DNA of 64,000 nucleotides from positions 1-64,000 of the forward strand of contig JAKQEK010000292.1 in NCBI GenBank assembly GCA_029558535.1. The letters run 5' to 3'. A model generated the notes under the pieces. It did not search any database and was not told the origin of the DNA. It worked only from the letters and a program-made list of their open reading frames with translations. Each line of letters begins with the position of its first letter. Positions within the stretch are counted from its first letter, which is position 1. The stretch comes from Bacteroidota bacterium (GTDB lineage Bacteria > Bacteroidota > Bacteroidia > Bacteroidales > ML635J-15). Of this stretch, positions 8,310 to 15,968 are shown in pieces. The position numbers and the translations under genes are program-made.

Positions 8310-9074
8310 TTACAGTTTTCCCGTTATATCATAAACAATGTATCCTCCAATTTCATGTATCAACAATGCCCAGCTTTGAAAGATTTCAGATTTGGGTAAG
8401 AAAATATCGGGGGTAAAAACTCTCTTGCCTGCATATCTTTCAGTAACGTAAGTATCGAAAATAAAACCTTGTTTTTTAAAACAGCCTTCCGCACGTCTCA
8501 TGTGAAATGCAGAGGTAATCAGCAGATATGTTTGTGAGTTTCTATCAGGTTTTAATATTTTTGCTGATTCAACAGCATTTTCATAAGTGTTTCTCGAGAC
8601 TGTCTCAATTTCAATATCTTCGGATGGTATTCCCAACACAACTAGATAATCTTTTAAAATCTCAGATTCTTTTGCCGACTGGTTGAATATTTCGCCAGAG
8701 CCTCCGGTTATAAAAATTTTCCCTATTCTGTTTTCTCTGTATAGCTCAACAGCTTGTAATAACCTGTCGTTTGAAGAATTAAAATTTATTCTGTCATATT
8801 TTTCGTCATAAGTCATCATTCCGGTTAAAACAATTCCATAGTCGTAGTATTCTTTTATTTCCGACTTCTGTTTTGCTTCAGGTTCCCAGGCTCTCATACA
8901 TTCGTAAAAAATAAACGGATTGCTGAATAACAGTAGTAACGAAAATGCTATAACTCTTAAATGTTTGGCAGTTTTTTGCTCTTTTCTGATAATAAAACTT
9001 ATTGTGAATAAAACCAAAATCCATGTTAAAGGAGAAAAGACAAACTGGAATATTTTTGATAATAAAAAGAACAT
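8310..9074 (-). CDS. YdcF/ElyC/SanA family (DUF218) membrane protein
   Basis: Two N-terminal hydrophobic segments (about residues 10-30 and 38-58) are followed by a DUF218 fold: a strand YGIVLTG, a basic-polar region with NDRLLQAVELY, the glycine motif KIFITGGSGE, the helix SETVSRNTYENAV-type segment (here EIETVSRNTYENAVESAKIL) and LLITSAFHMRRA. ElyC and SanA relatives in Enterobacteria affect cell-envelope integrity and peptidoglycan or enterobacterial common antigen metabolism; the reaction is unsettled. Length (254 aa) fits the ElyC group, which has two transmembrane helices. It is divergent from the glutamine synthetase gene, with a 106-bp shared upstream region. Confidence 0.85.
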   Translation of the reverse strand: MFFLLSKIFQFVFSPLTWILVLFTISFIIRKEQKTAKHLRVIAFSLLLLFSNPFIFYECMRAWEPEAKQKSEIKEYYDYGIVLTGMMTYDEKYDRINFNSSNDRLLQAVELYRENRIGKIFITGGSGEIFNQSAKESEILKDYLVVLGIPSEDIEIETVSRNTYENAVESAKILKPDRNSQTYLLITSAFHMRRAEGCFKKQGFIFDTYVTERYAGKRVFTPDIFLPKSEIFQSWALLIHEIGGYIVYDITGKL

Positions 9075-9138
9075 ATTTAAATGTTATTAAATATATTTTG
9101 CATTCAAAGAGTTAATAATTGAACAAAATTACTTATTT

Positions 9139-9155
9139 TTATCAAAATTTGATAA
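9139..9155. promoter_or_regulatory. 17-bp palindrome in a divergent promoter region
   Basis: TTATCAAA-A-TTTGATAA is perfectly symmetric about 9147. It lies 25 bases before the glutamine synthetase ATG and between two divergent genes. The symmetry suggests a dimeric regulator site, but AT-rich palindromes can arise by chance; no regulator can be named. Confidence 0.35.
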
Positions 9156-9180
9156 GAATAAATTAATAAATATAGATATC

Positions 9181-10692
9181 ATGACAAAAACAGAATTTGA
9201 TTTAAGTCCAAATTTATTGGAAAAGTATCTGAAAAAATCGTGTAAGGAATTTACTAAACAAGACATTATTGATTATATTGTCGGGAATAATATTGAGATG
9301 CTTAATTTTCGTTATGTCGCAGGTGATGGAAGATTGAAATCTCTGAATTTTGTAATCAACAGTCTTGAACATCTTGATCAGGTACTGACAACAGGTGAGA
9401 GATGTGATGGTTCTAGTTTGTTTTCATTTATTGGTGCAGGTTCGAGTGATTTGTATGTAGTGCCTCGTTATAGTACTGCTTTTGTAAACCCTTTCGAGGA
9501 TGTGCCAAGTTTGGATATTTTATGTTCTTATTACAATAATGAAGGGAAACCTTTAGAATCATCTCCTGAATATGTTTTACGAAAAGCACATGAAAATCTA
9601 AAAAAAGCAACAGGATATACTTTTAAAGCACTTGGGGAACTTGAATATTATATAATTGCTGATAAGGAAGAAAATACCCTATTCCCGGCAGTTGACCAAA
9701 AAGGTTATCACGAATCTGCTCCATTTGCAAATTTCGAATGGTTGCGAAAAGAAGCTATGCACCTTATTGCACAATGTGGGGGTAAAATTAAATACGGACA
9801 TTCCGAAGTTGGTAATTTTACAGACGAAAATTATTATTACGAGCAGCAGGAAATAGAGTTTTTACCTTGCGAAGCAGAATCTGCTGTTGATCAATTGCTT
9901 ATTGCAAAATGGATTTTAAGAAAGTTATGCAATGATTATGGCGTAAATGTAAGTTTAGCACCTAAAATTACTGTTGGAAAAGCAGGAAGTGGTTTACATA
10001 TTCACATGATGCTCGAAAAAGACGGTAAAAACATGATGGTAGCCAACGATAAACTGAGTGATGATGCAAAAAAGATGATTGCCGGTTTGTGCGATTTGGC
10101 AGATGCTTTGACTGCTTTTGGCAACACTATTCCAACATCATATTTGAGATTAGTTCCACATCAGGAGGCTCCCACAAATATTTGCTGGGGTGACAGAAAT
10201 CGTAGTGTTCTTATACGTGTGCCTCTTGGATGGAATGGCGACATGAATATGATTTATGATGCTAATCCACAGGAAAAATCAAAAATGGTAAAAACTGACA
10301 GTAAACAAACTGTTGAAATTAGAAGTGGAGATGGCTCGGCTGACTTATACTTGTATGTGGCAGCAATTATTGTAGCTGCTCAACATGGACTCGAAATGCC
10401 TGATTCACTTAAACTTGCTGAAAAACTCTATGTAAATGTTAATATTTTTAGCGAAGAATACAAAGATAAGCTGGCTCAATTAAAAGCTTTACCTGTATCA
10501 TGTTACGAATCTGCTGAAGTCCTTGAAAACAAAAGGACGTATTTTGAGAAAAACGGAGTTTTTCAACCCGGGCTTATAGATGCAACAATAAAAAAATTGA
10601 AATCTTACGAGGATAAAGGATTAAGCGAAAAGCTTTTTGGAAAACATGATGAGATTTATAAACTAGTTATGAAATATCTACATTGTATGTAG
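9181..10692 (+). CDS. glnA: Glutamine synthetase family protein
   Basis: ATP-dependent amidation of glutamate to glutamine. The 503 residues contain the beta-grasp N-terminal domain (about 20-110, with RCDGSSLFSF as the family's DGSS-type motif) and the catalytic barrel: a metal-site motif GELEYYI, GHSEVGNF and EQQEIEFLPCEA, the histidine motif GSGLHIHMML, the ATP/substrate region PTNICWGDRNRSVLIRVP (NRSxxIR), and the late RSGDGSADLYLYVAA. No adenylylation-loop tyrosine motif could be identified with confidence. Sequence and length place it with the roughly 500-residue Bacteroidota type. A family member acting on another amine (gamma-glutamylpolyamine synthetase-like) cannot be ruled out. No ammonium transporter or PII gene adjoins it. 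Confidence 0.88.
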   Translation: MTKTEFDLSPNLLEKYLKKSCKEFTKQDIIDYIVGNNIEMLNFRYVAGDGRLKSLNFVINSLEHLDQVLTTGERCDGSSLFSFIGAGSSDLYVVPRYSTAFVNPFEDVPSLDILCSYYNNEGKPLESSPEYVLRKAHENLKKATGYTFKALGELEYYIIADKEENTLFPAVDQKGYHESAPFANFEWLRKEAMHLIAQCGGKIKYGHSEVGNFTDENYYYEQQEIEFLPCEAESAVDQLLIAKWILRKLCNDYGVNVSLAPKITVGKAGSGLHIHMMLEKDGKNMMVANDKLSDDAKKMIAGLCDLADALTAFGNTIPTSYLRLVPHQEAPTNICWGDRNRSVLIRVPLGWNGDMNMIYDANPQEKSKMVKTDSKQTVEIRSGDGSADLYLYVAAIIVAAQHGLEMPDSLKLAEKLYVNVNIFSEEYKDKLAQLKALPVSCYESAEVLENKRTYFEKNGVFQPGLIDATIKKLKSYEDKGLSEKLFGKHDEIYKLVMKYLHCM

Positions 10693-10721
10693 TTTTTTAA
10701 CTATGTGATTATAACTTTTTT

Positions 10722-10910
10722 GGTAATTATTTAGGTGGTTTATAACTCTGAGCCCGCAGGGCTCAATGTCAGTAACCCCGACTTGTAAGTAGGGGTTCAA
10801 CAAACTGGAACAATAGCTTTTGGAATATGTATTTGTCAAATTATAGGAGTATGGGTAGGGTACAAATACTATTACAAAAGCGAATAATAGATGCCACCTA
10901 AATAATTACC
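10722..10910. repeat. 189-bp element with 17-bp perfect terminal inverted repeats
   Basis: GGTAATTATTTAGGTGG (10722-10738) is the exact reverse complement of 10894-10910. Three nested hairpins lie between: TGAGCCC-gca-GGGCTCA (10749-10765); AACCCC(g)ACTT-gt-AAGT(a)GGGGTT (10774-10797); and a two-part stem GCTTTTG (10816-10822)/CAAAAGC (10875-10881) with GTATTTGT (10829-10836)/ACAAATAC (10862-10869). There is no coding frame. This looks like a MITE-type non-autonomous element or a multibranched structured RNA rather than a terminator of the upstream gene, whose stop is 30 bases away. Confidence 0.8.
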
Positions 10911-11007
10911 TTTATTGTTTTCTTTAAGAGTTTATTCGCTTCGCTCATGAGCTCGCCTGCGGCTCGGTTCGGTTTTAAGATTTCGAATATTGATTTTGTA
11001 TTTTTGT

Positions 11008-11200
11008 CACTAAGGCACTAAGATACACTAAATTTTTTCTTGTTTTCGTGAGATTTTGTGTTTTCGTGATTCTTCTTTAACCACAAAGCGATGCAGTGAG
11101 TTTAACCGAACTGGACGCAGAGAGTCGCAGAGTTATTTGTTTTTTTTGCCACTGATCACTGACACTGACCACTACTTATCACTGACCACTGATTACCGAT
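11008..11200. repeat. Simple near-repeats (CACTAAG-type and CCACTGA-type)
   Basis: Around 11009-11033 the word CACTAAG/CACTAA recurs (cactaaggcactaag, acactaaa). Around 11151-11200 CACTGA/CACTGACCACT recurs several times. Such words are, from memory, common in dispersed repeats of environmental Bacteroidota and related genomes. No coding potential. Confidence 0.5.
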
Positions 11201-11373
11201 TACAAAAAAAAACCACAGTCTTGAGTTTGTTTTATTTGATTAATAAAATATAGTTGCTCTTAAACCATTTTTTAGATAGAGTGAGATTGAGTGAGGAGAG
11301 CACAGGTGCTTTGTATAATAAATACTTCTAAAAATTGTTAAGTGCTTTTGTTTGGGTTAGCAATATTAATACC

Positions 11374-11971
11374 CCTGACTTGTCCGGATTAGTGCGACAA
11401 ATTAAGGTCTCTCCAGACTTGTCCCAATTAGTGCGTTAATTTTTTTAAAATCAGAATTGTAAAGCGACAAAACAGTATTCAATGCTCCGCGGGATGGCCT
11501 GGCAAAACGGCGGGCAGCTCAAGCGGTGAGATCGAAACAATTAGAATTGTGTCGAGCCGACATGACAAGTGCCGATGATAAATTTGTTTAGTATAATCGA
11601 GCAAATGAAATTGCGAAGATTAGACTATTACAAATTTACAATCGGTGTCGTTCTCTAAAACAAATATTTGGGTACTGGCCAAAGGAGTATGGCATTTGTT
11701 TTAGGTCAAGGTCGACGTACAATTCTTTTGTTTCGTCTCGAGGTGCGTTGGGCAGCATCGTTTTGCCTTGACTTTTTTGTAACTTTTTTTGTTAAGAAAA
11801 AAAGTTTGATATAAATAAATGAAGCGAATTTTGTTAGCTGTTGACCAGCTATTATTTACTTGAAATATTTTTCAAGCACTGCCTTAGTGCAGCAAAAACA
11901 TATGTTATAATTTGTATATTGCAGATATTCAAACACTTAAGGCTGTGTAAAATTCGAAGGGACAAGTCAGG
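11374..11971. mobile_element. Hairpin-rich element bounded by 12-bp inverted repeats (possible MITE or IS remnant)
   Basis: CCTGACTTGTCC at 11374-11385 is the exact reverse complement of GGACAAGTCAGG at 11960-11971. A second direct copy of the left-end word (GACTTGTCC..ATTAGTGCG) begins near 11417, about 39 bases on. Inside are several hairpins: 11532-11555 (TCGA a ACAATT ag AATTGT g TCGA); 11572-11645 (CCGAT and TAAATTTGT pairing with ACAAATTTA and ATCGG); 11657-11702 (AAAACAAAT/ATTTGTTTT); GTCAAGG 11705-11711 with CCTTGAC 11766-11772; and AACTTTTTTT/AAAAAAAGTT (11781-11806). No transposase is encoded and no target-site duplication was seen, so mobility is inferred only from the end symmetry. 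Confidence 0.5.
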
Positions 11972-12017
11972 AAAAAATAACAAAATAGTTCATATATTAA
12001 CTAAAACCTAATTAGCT

Positions 12018-12025
12018 TATATTTG
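12018..12025 (+). promoter_or_regulatory. Candidate -7 element (TATATTTG)
   Basis: Matches TAnnTTTG, 17 bases before the ATG of the methyltransferase-like gene. No convincing -33 TTTG is visible. Confidence 0.35.
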
Positions 12026-12042
12026 CCAGAAAATTCAGGATT

Positions 12043-12744
12043 ATGAAAAAGTGGATTATTCTTTTTCTTTTGTTTGTAATTCTTTCGTCATGTACTTTGA
12101 TGAATAGGATTTTTCTTCACGACCAAATTTCTTCGTACAAGGGGCACTCGTCAAATTGCAAGCTATATACCGAAAAAGATAGCACAGTTATCCGATTTTT
12201 TAAAAGATTAACGGAAATGGTAGGGATAATGGATAATGATACCATATTAAGTATCGGAGCTGGAAGTGGAGGTCGCGAATTTTTAATTTCACTTTATACC
12301 GATAATGTCTTGTTTTATCTCGAAGATATAGACACTATGTGTATTTCGCAAGAGCGAATTTTTCAGTTGTATTATCCTCATTATTCAAAATTGCGAGACA
12401 AACCCATTACTAATAGATTTGTAACTATTCTAGGTAACGACACTTCGACTTGTATGCCTAGCTTTTCGGTAAACAAAGTATTTATTTACAATGTATATCA
12501 TCATTTTACAGACGACATAGCAATGGTAAAAGAATGCCAACGTGTACTAAGAAAAAACGGAAAATTAATTATTTGTGAACATGTGATGAGGCGAAATAAA
12601 ACGTCCTATAAGTTTTGCGATTACGGAGGTTTTTATAAAACCGAGAAGAATTTTATTTCAGATATCGTGGATCAAGGTTTTATCTGTCAAAAAGTTATTC
12701 CTGATGGAAAATATTGGCGTACATTTGTTTTTGTAAAACTATAA
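12043..12744 (+). CDS. SAM-dependent methyltransferase-like protein with lipoprotein signal
   Basis: Residues 1-17 form a lipoprotein signal peptide (KK, hydrophobic core, lipobox LSSC with C17). The rest is a class I methyltransferase fold: motif I ILSIGAGSGGREF (about 66-78), an acidic second strand YLEDID, and the late strands VYHHFTDDIAMVKECQRVLR and GKLIICEHV typical of methyltransferase_11/25 proteins. The unusual point is the export signal, because S-adenosylmethionine is cytoplasmic; the protein may be an anchored non-methylating relative, or the hydrophobic N-terminus may only be a membrane anchor facing inward. It ends 3 bases before the HAD phosphatase gene and is probably co-transcribed with it. 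Substrate unknown. Confidence 0.8.
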   Translation: MKKWIILFLLFVILSSCTLMNRIFLHDQISSYKGHSSNCKLYTEKDSTVIRFFKRLTEMVGIMDNDTILSIGAGSGGREFLISLYTDNVLFYLEDIDTMCISQERIFQLYYPHYSKLRDKPITNRFVTILGNDTSTCMPSFSVNKVFIYNVYHHFTDDIAMVKECQRVLRKNGKLIICEHVMRRNKTSYKFCDYGGFYKTEKNFISDIVDQGFICQKVIPDGKYWRTFVFVKL

Positions 12745-12747
12745 TTT

Positions 12748-13383
12748 GTGATTAGAGCCGTAATATTCGACATGGACGGTGTTCTGATAAACTCGGAACC
12801 GCTGTGGAAGATTGCCGAGAAGGAGGTTTTTTTATCTCTTGGAGTACAAGTAACTGACGAGTTGGTACACATTACTTCTGCTCTTACTGCTCAGGAAGTA
12901 TGTGCTTTTTGGTACGAAAGACATCCATGGCAAGGAATGAGCTTTGATGAAGTTGAAGATGCCGTTGTCGCTCGTGTTATTGAACTAATCGGTCAATACG
13001 ATACAAAAATGCCCGGTGTAATAGAAATTTTGGAATTTTTTAAAAGCAATAATCTAAAAATAGGACTAGCATCTAATTCTTCGCATAATCTTATCGAAGT
13101 TGTACTCGAAAAAGTAGGGATTAAGGATTATTTCGATTTTTTGTCTTCTGCTCAGGATGTCGAAAAAGGGAAACCTGATCCTGCAGTTTATCTGTACGCA
13201 GCAAAAAACCTTGGTGTTGAGCCAAAAGAATGTTTGGTTTTTGAAGATTCTATTATAGGAATCACTGCTGCAAAAAATGCCGGAATGAAGGTTGTTGCAG
13301 TGCCTGAAAAGACTGATTTTAATAATATAGCTTTCGATTTGGCAGATTATAAAATACAATCATTAAGTGAATTTCAATTATAA
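12748..13383 (+). CDS. HAD hydrolase, beta-phosphoglucomutase/hexitol phosphatase type
   Basis: HAD superfamily subfamily IA, 211 residues. Motif I FDMDGVLINSEPLW (nucleophile D9, acid/base D11 in FDMDG), a four-helix cap (about 16-85), motif II LASNSS, motif III lysine in KGKPDP and motif IV FEDSIIGITAAKNAGM. The closest familiar proteins are YniC/HxpB-type sugar-phosphate phosphatases. These dephosphorylate 2-deoxyglucose-6-phosphate and hexitol phosphates. A mutase role is also possible because the phosphatase and mutase subgroups share these motifs. The start codon is GTG at 12748, giving MIRAVIFDMDG. It follows the methyltransferase-like gene by 3 bases. Confidence 0.87.
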   Translation: MIRAVIFDMDGVLINSEPLWKIAEKEVFLSLGVQVTDELVHITSALTAQEVCAFWYERHPWQGMSFDEVEDAVVARVIELIGQYDTKMPGVIEILEFFKSNNLKIGLASNSSHNLIEVVLEKVGIKDYFDFLSSAQDVEKGKPDPAVYLYAAKNLGVEPKECLVFEDSIIGITAAKNAGMKVVAVPEKTDFNNIAFDLADYKIQSLSEFQL

Positions 13384-13522
13384 TTTCATATTATTAAATC
13401 AAAAATGGAGTAATTTTATGAAGTTTAGATAAAAATATTTAAAACATTTCATTAATATAAAACAATTCACTAATTTTAATCTTAATTAGTTATAACTTTT
13501 ATTTAAAACTAAAAAGAAAACT

Positions 13523-14935
13523 ATGAAAAAGCTGATAATTATAATTTTTGTGCTTACTTGTAGTGCTAATATGTACTCGCAAGATATTTGTCTCACTCAA
13601 ACGGAGAAAGACGTGATAAAAATAATAAATCAAAAAAGATCGGAAAATGGATTAGTGAATTTGAAAATTTCACCGGTTTTAATGCTAACAGCAAATAAAA
13701 ATGCTGAAGAAATTATTACAGAATCTTATTTAAGTCATAAACCACAAAAATTTGGAGATTATAATTATGCTTTTGAGCAAATCAGATATACGACATCTCT
13801 CTCGGGAGCTATTGCAATTGCAAATTCTTTAACTGCTCAAAGCTCCTATACAAATTATCATGATATTATTTTTCAACAGGGAGAATATGATTCCAAGAAT
13901 TGGCAAAGTTTAGGTATTTCTGTAAGAGGCTCAACAGTAATTTTAATTTTGGGAGAAAAGCCTGAGTCATCGGATACTTACAATACATGTAGTGAAGAAG
14001 TCTTTTTTAATACAGGAGAATTACTACAAAATCCATTACTTTGTGTTAAGGTTTCGGAGACTGCACAGCTCACTGTTTATTCGGTTAAAAGTGATGGTAG
14101 TTCGATTCTCTATGATTATATCTTTGTGAGAGACGAAGGAGTTGAATGGGAGCTAAAGGATGATAATGCTGTATCGTTTACTGTTTATATTAGTCAGAAA
14201 ACACCACCAATTGTTCCGCAAGAAAGAATAGAGTTTGTAATTAGTAACACTGATAAGAAAAAAGTTGAAAAAACTATAAGCTTTAAAGGAAATACTGTTG
14301 ATGAAATTCGGGATTATATTAATTCAGGTAATGGAATAAATAGTGTTATGCCAAATGATCCAAATGGTTACACGATGTTACATAGAGCTGTAATTCAGGA
14401 TAATATTGAAGCAGCCAAATACCTGATTGAAAGCGGGGCAGACATTAACTTAAAAGGCTATGACGGAGAATCTCCCATATTCTTTGTTAGTTCTAACGAG
14501 ATGTTTGATTTGTTGCTAAAACATAATCCAAGATTCGATTTTTTAACTTCTGACAAAACGACAATTTTACATTCTTATGCGCAAATTGGTTTAATTGAGC
14601 CTGTACATTATATTGTTGAAAATAATAAAGTGGATATTAATGCTAAAGACAGAAGTGGAGGAACAGCCCTTATGTATGCAGTAGATCATGATCAATTTGA
14701 AACTGCAAAATATTTACTGGAAAATGGTGCATTACAAACCTATGGTTGGCTGGTTTATCCTATACACGATGCAGTTGAAAACTCAAATTTTGAAATGGTA
14801 AAATTGTTAGTTGAATATGGAGCAGATGTCAATTGTAAAAATGGAGAGGGAGAAACTCCTCTTGGGTATGCCAAACAATATCCCACCGACAAAGCCGAAA
14901 TAATTGATTTTTTGATTGAGAAGGGTGGAAGGTAA
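13523..14935 (+). CDS. Secreted CAP-domain protein with C-terminal ankyrin repeats
   Basis: Signal peptide at residues 1-20 (MKKLIIIIFVLTCSANMYSQ). A CAP/SCP-like domain follows (about 24-150): QTEKDVIKIINQKR helix, LTANKNAEEII, a histidine in YLSHKP, and a closing strand LGISVRGSTVILILGE. A beta-rich linker (about 155-265) leads to five or six ankyrin repeats (about 280-470) recognised by GYTMLHRAVIQDNIEAAKYL, ALMYAVDHDQFETAKYLL and GADVNCKNGEGETPLGYA. CAP domains in bacteria are extracellular with mostly unknown activity; ankyrin repeats bind proteins. The combination suggests an envelope protein that binds a partner. It is convergent with the next gene (30-bp gap). Confidence 0.85.
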   Translation: MKKLIIIIFVLTCSANMYSQDICLTQTEKDVIKIINQKRSENGLVNLKISPVLMLTANKNAEEIITESYLSHKPQKFGDYNYAFEQIRYTTSLSGAIAIANSLTAQSSYTNYHDIIFQQGEYDSKNWQSLGISVRGSTVILILGEKPESSDTYNTCSEEVFFNTGELLQNPLLCVKVSETAQLTVYSVKSDGSSILYDYIFVRDEGVEWELKDDNAVSFTVYISQKTPPIVPQERIEFVISNTDKKKVEKTISFKGNTVDEIRDYINSGNGINSVMPNDPNGYTMLHRAVIQDNIEAAKYLIESGADINLKGYDGESPIFFVSSNEMFDLLLKHNPRFDFLTSDKTTILHSYAQIGLIEPVHYIVENNKVDINAKDRSGGTALMYAVDHDQFETAKYLLENGALQTYGWLVYPIHDAVENSNFEMVKLLVEYGADVNCKNGEGETPLGYAKQYPTDKAEIIDFLIEKGGR

Positions 14936-14965
14936 GAGAAACTATTTATTAATTATAGAGAATCT

Positions 14966-15865
14966 TTACATTTCCACTCTCACCCCAAAACTTCCTCTGA
15001 AGCAACCGTATGTTTTTGTGCCTAGTTCAGGAATGTTATCAATAGCAAGTCCAGGCTGCATTTCACAGACAATGTGCATTTTTCTCCAGAATTCATTCTT
15101 TTTGGCAATTCTAAAGTCAAGTCCTAAAGGTACATAGGTATAAATAGAAATGTTGGTTTTATTTGCGTGTATTTCGCTTTCGTTTTTCGATTGATTTGAG
15201 TTGTATGAAGAATAGTTCCTATATATGGAGTTGTCAGGGAATACATATGCAACATATTCTGAATAATTATGATATATATGAGTTGCAGCCATCAGAGAAG
15301 CTGTTGCATAAAGTCCAATGCCACTATAAAGAGACCACCTGGCTTCCGGTTGTGTGCGAAAGATTAAATTTGCATTAAGTCCTATCTGCTGAAATAAATA
15401 ATTCATTTGATACGACTCACTTATTATTGTATCAAGAAAAATTAAATTTGTACTTGTTTGAGAAGTCAATGTGTCATATCTGATGTTTTGGTATTTGGAA
15501 TAATATGCACTCAAAGTGGAAGCACTAATAAATGTTATCCCGAGATTTAATTGCGGATTTGACTTATAATTTTGTTTTTCAACATCAAAAAATAATAAGC
15601 CCAGATTAATATTAAAAATATTGTCAGTAGTTGTTATTCCTAGATAAAATTCTGATTTGGCAAATGATGACAGATCATTGTTTAAAAATTCTGAACCAGG
15701 TGCCAGTTTTAAAAAGTCAGATAGATTTGAAGGAATATTATAGTTGCCATACATTCCATTATTAATACTGATATCTGAAATTCTTATATTTGGGCTTGGT
15801 TGCTCCTGACTTGTTACTGCAATTGATATCAAAAAGAGTGCAATCAGTAATATTGATTTTTTCAT
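14966..15865 (-). CDS. Predicted outer-membrane beta-barrel protein, unknown function
   Basis: Signal peptide MKKSILLIALFLISIAVTSQ (cleavage near residue 20). The mature chain alternates polar and aromatic residues in short strands (for example FYLGITTTDNIFNINLGLLF, NLGITFISASTLSAYYS, RWSLYSGIGLYATAS) and ends in a strand GSFGVRVEM, as expected for a small barrel. It resembles the general DUF/outer-membrane-barrel proteins of Bacteroidota but no specific family is recognised. It stands alone, convergent with the CAP-ankyrin gene and about 100 bases from the end of the large type B secreted protein. Confidence 0.7.
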   Translation of the reverse strand: MKKSILLIALFLISIAVTSQEQPSPNIRISDISINNGMYGNYNIPSNLSDFLKLAPGSEFLNNDLSSFAKSEFYLGITTTDNIFNINLGLLFFDVEKQNYKSNPQLNLGITFISASTLSAYYSKYQNIRYDTLTSQTSTNLIFLDTIISESYQMNYLFQQIGLNANLIFRTQPEARWSLYSGIGLYATASLMAATHIYHNYSEYVAYVFPDNSIYRNYSSYNSNQSKNESEIHANKTNISIYTYVPLGLDFRIAKKNEFWRKMHIVCEMQPGLAIDNIPELGTKTYGCFRGSFGVRVEM

Positions 15866-15968
15866 ATCCGTATTTTTTAAAATTGTGTTACCAAAATTAC
15901 AAAAATAAATAATACAAATTTTATTTGGAGAAATGATTTTATTACTATTGACTAGTTTAACTCATATG

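Larger units (their letters stand above)
10693..12042. other. 1.35-kb gene-free region rich in inverted and simple repeats
   Basis: No open frame here has a credible start, composition or motif; the one at 11056-11253 spans simple repeats. From left to right: a 189-bp inverted-repeat element (10722-10910); a stretch with GCTCATGAGC and G/C-rich words; sequence with CACTAAGGCACTAAGATACACTAA-like and CCACTGA-like near-repeats (about 11008-11200); AT-rich DNA; and a roughly 600-bp hairpin-rich element (11374-11971). Base composition shifts abruptly, with G/C-rich patches at 11485-11530 unlike the surrounding genes. Confidence 0.6.

Noticed and set aside
8225-8416. 63-codon open frame preceded by TATCTTTG
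   Set aside because: More than half is antisense to the DUF218 gene and the protein has no recognisable feature.
10693-10722. Terminator directly after glutamine synthetase
   Set aside because: T-runs are present but no stable stem precedes them; the strong inverted repeat begins at the following element.
11056-11253. 65-codon open frame
   Set aside because: It runs through simple near-repeats and has no protein-like pattern.
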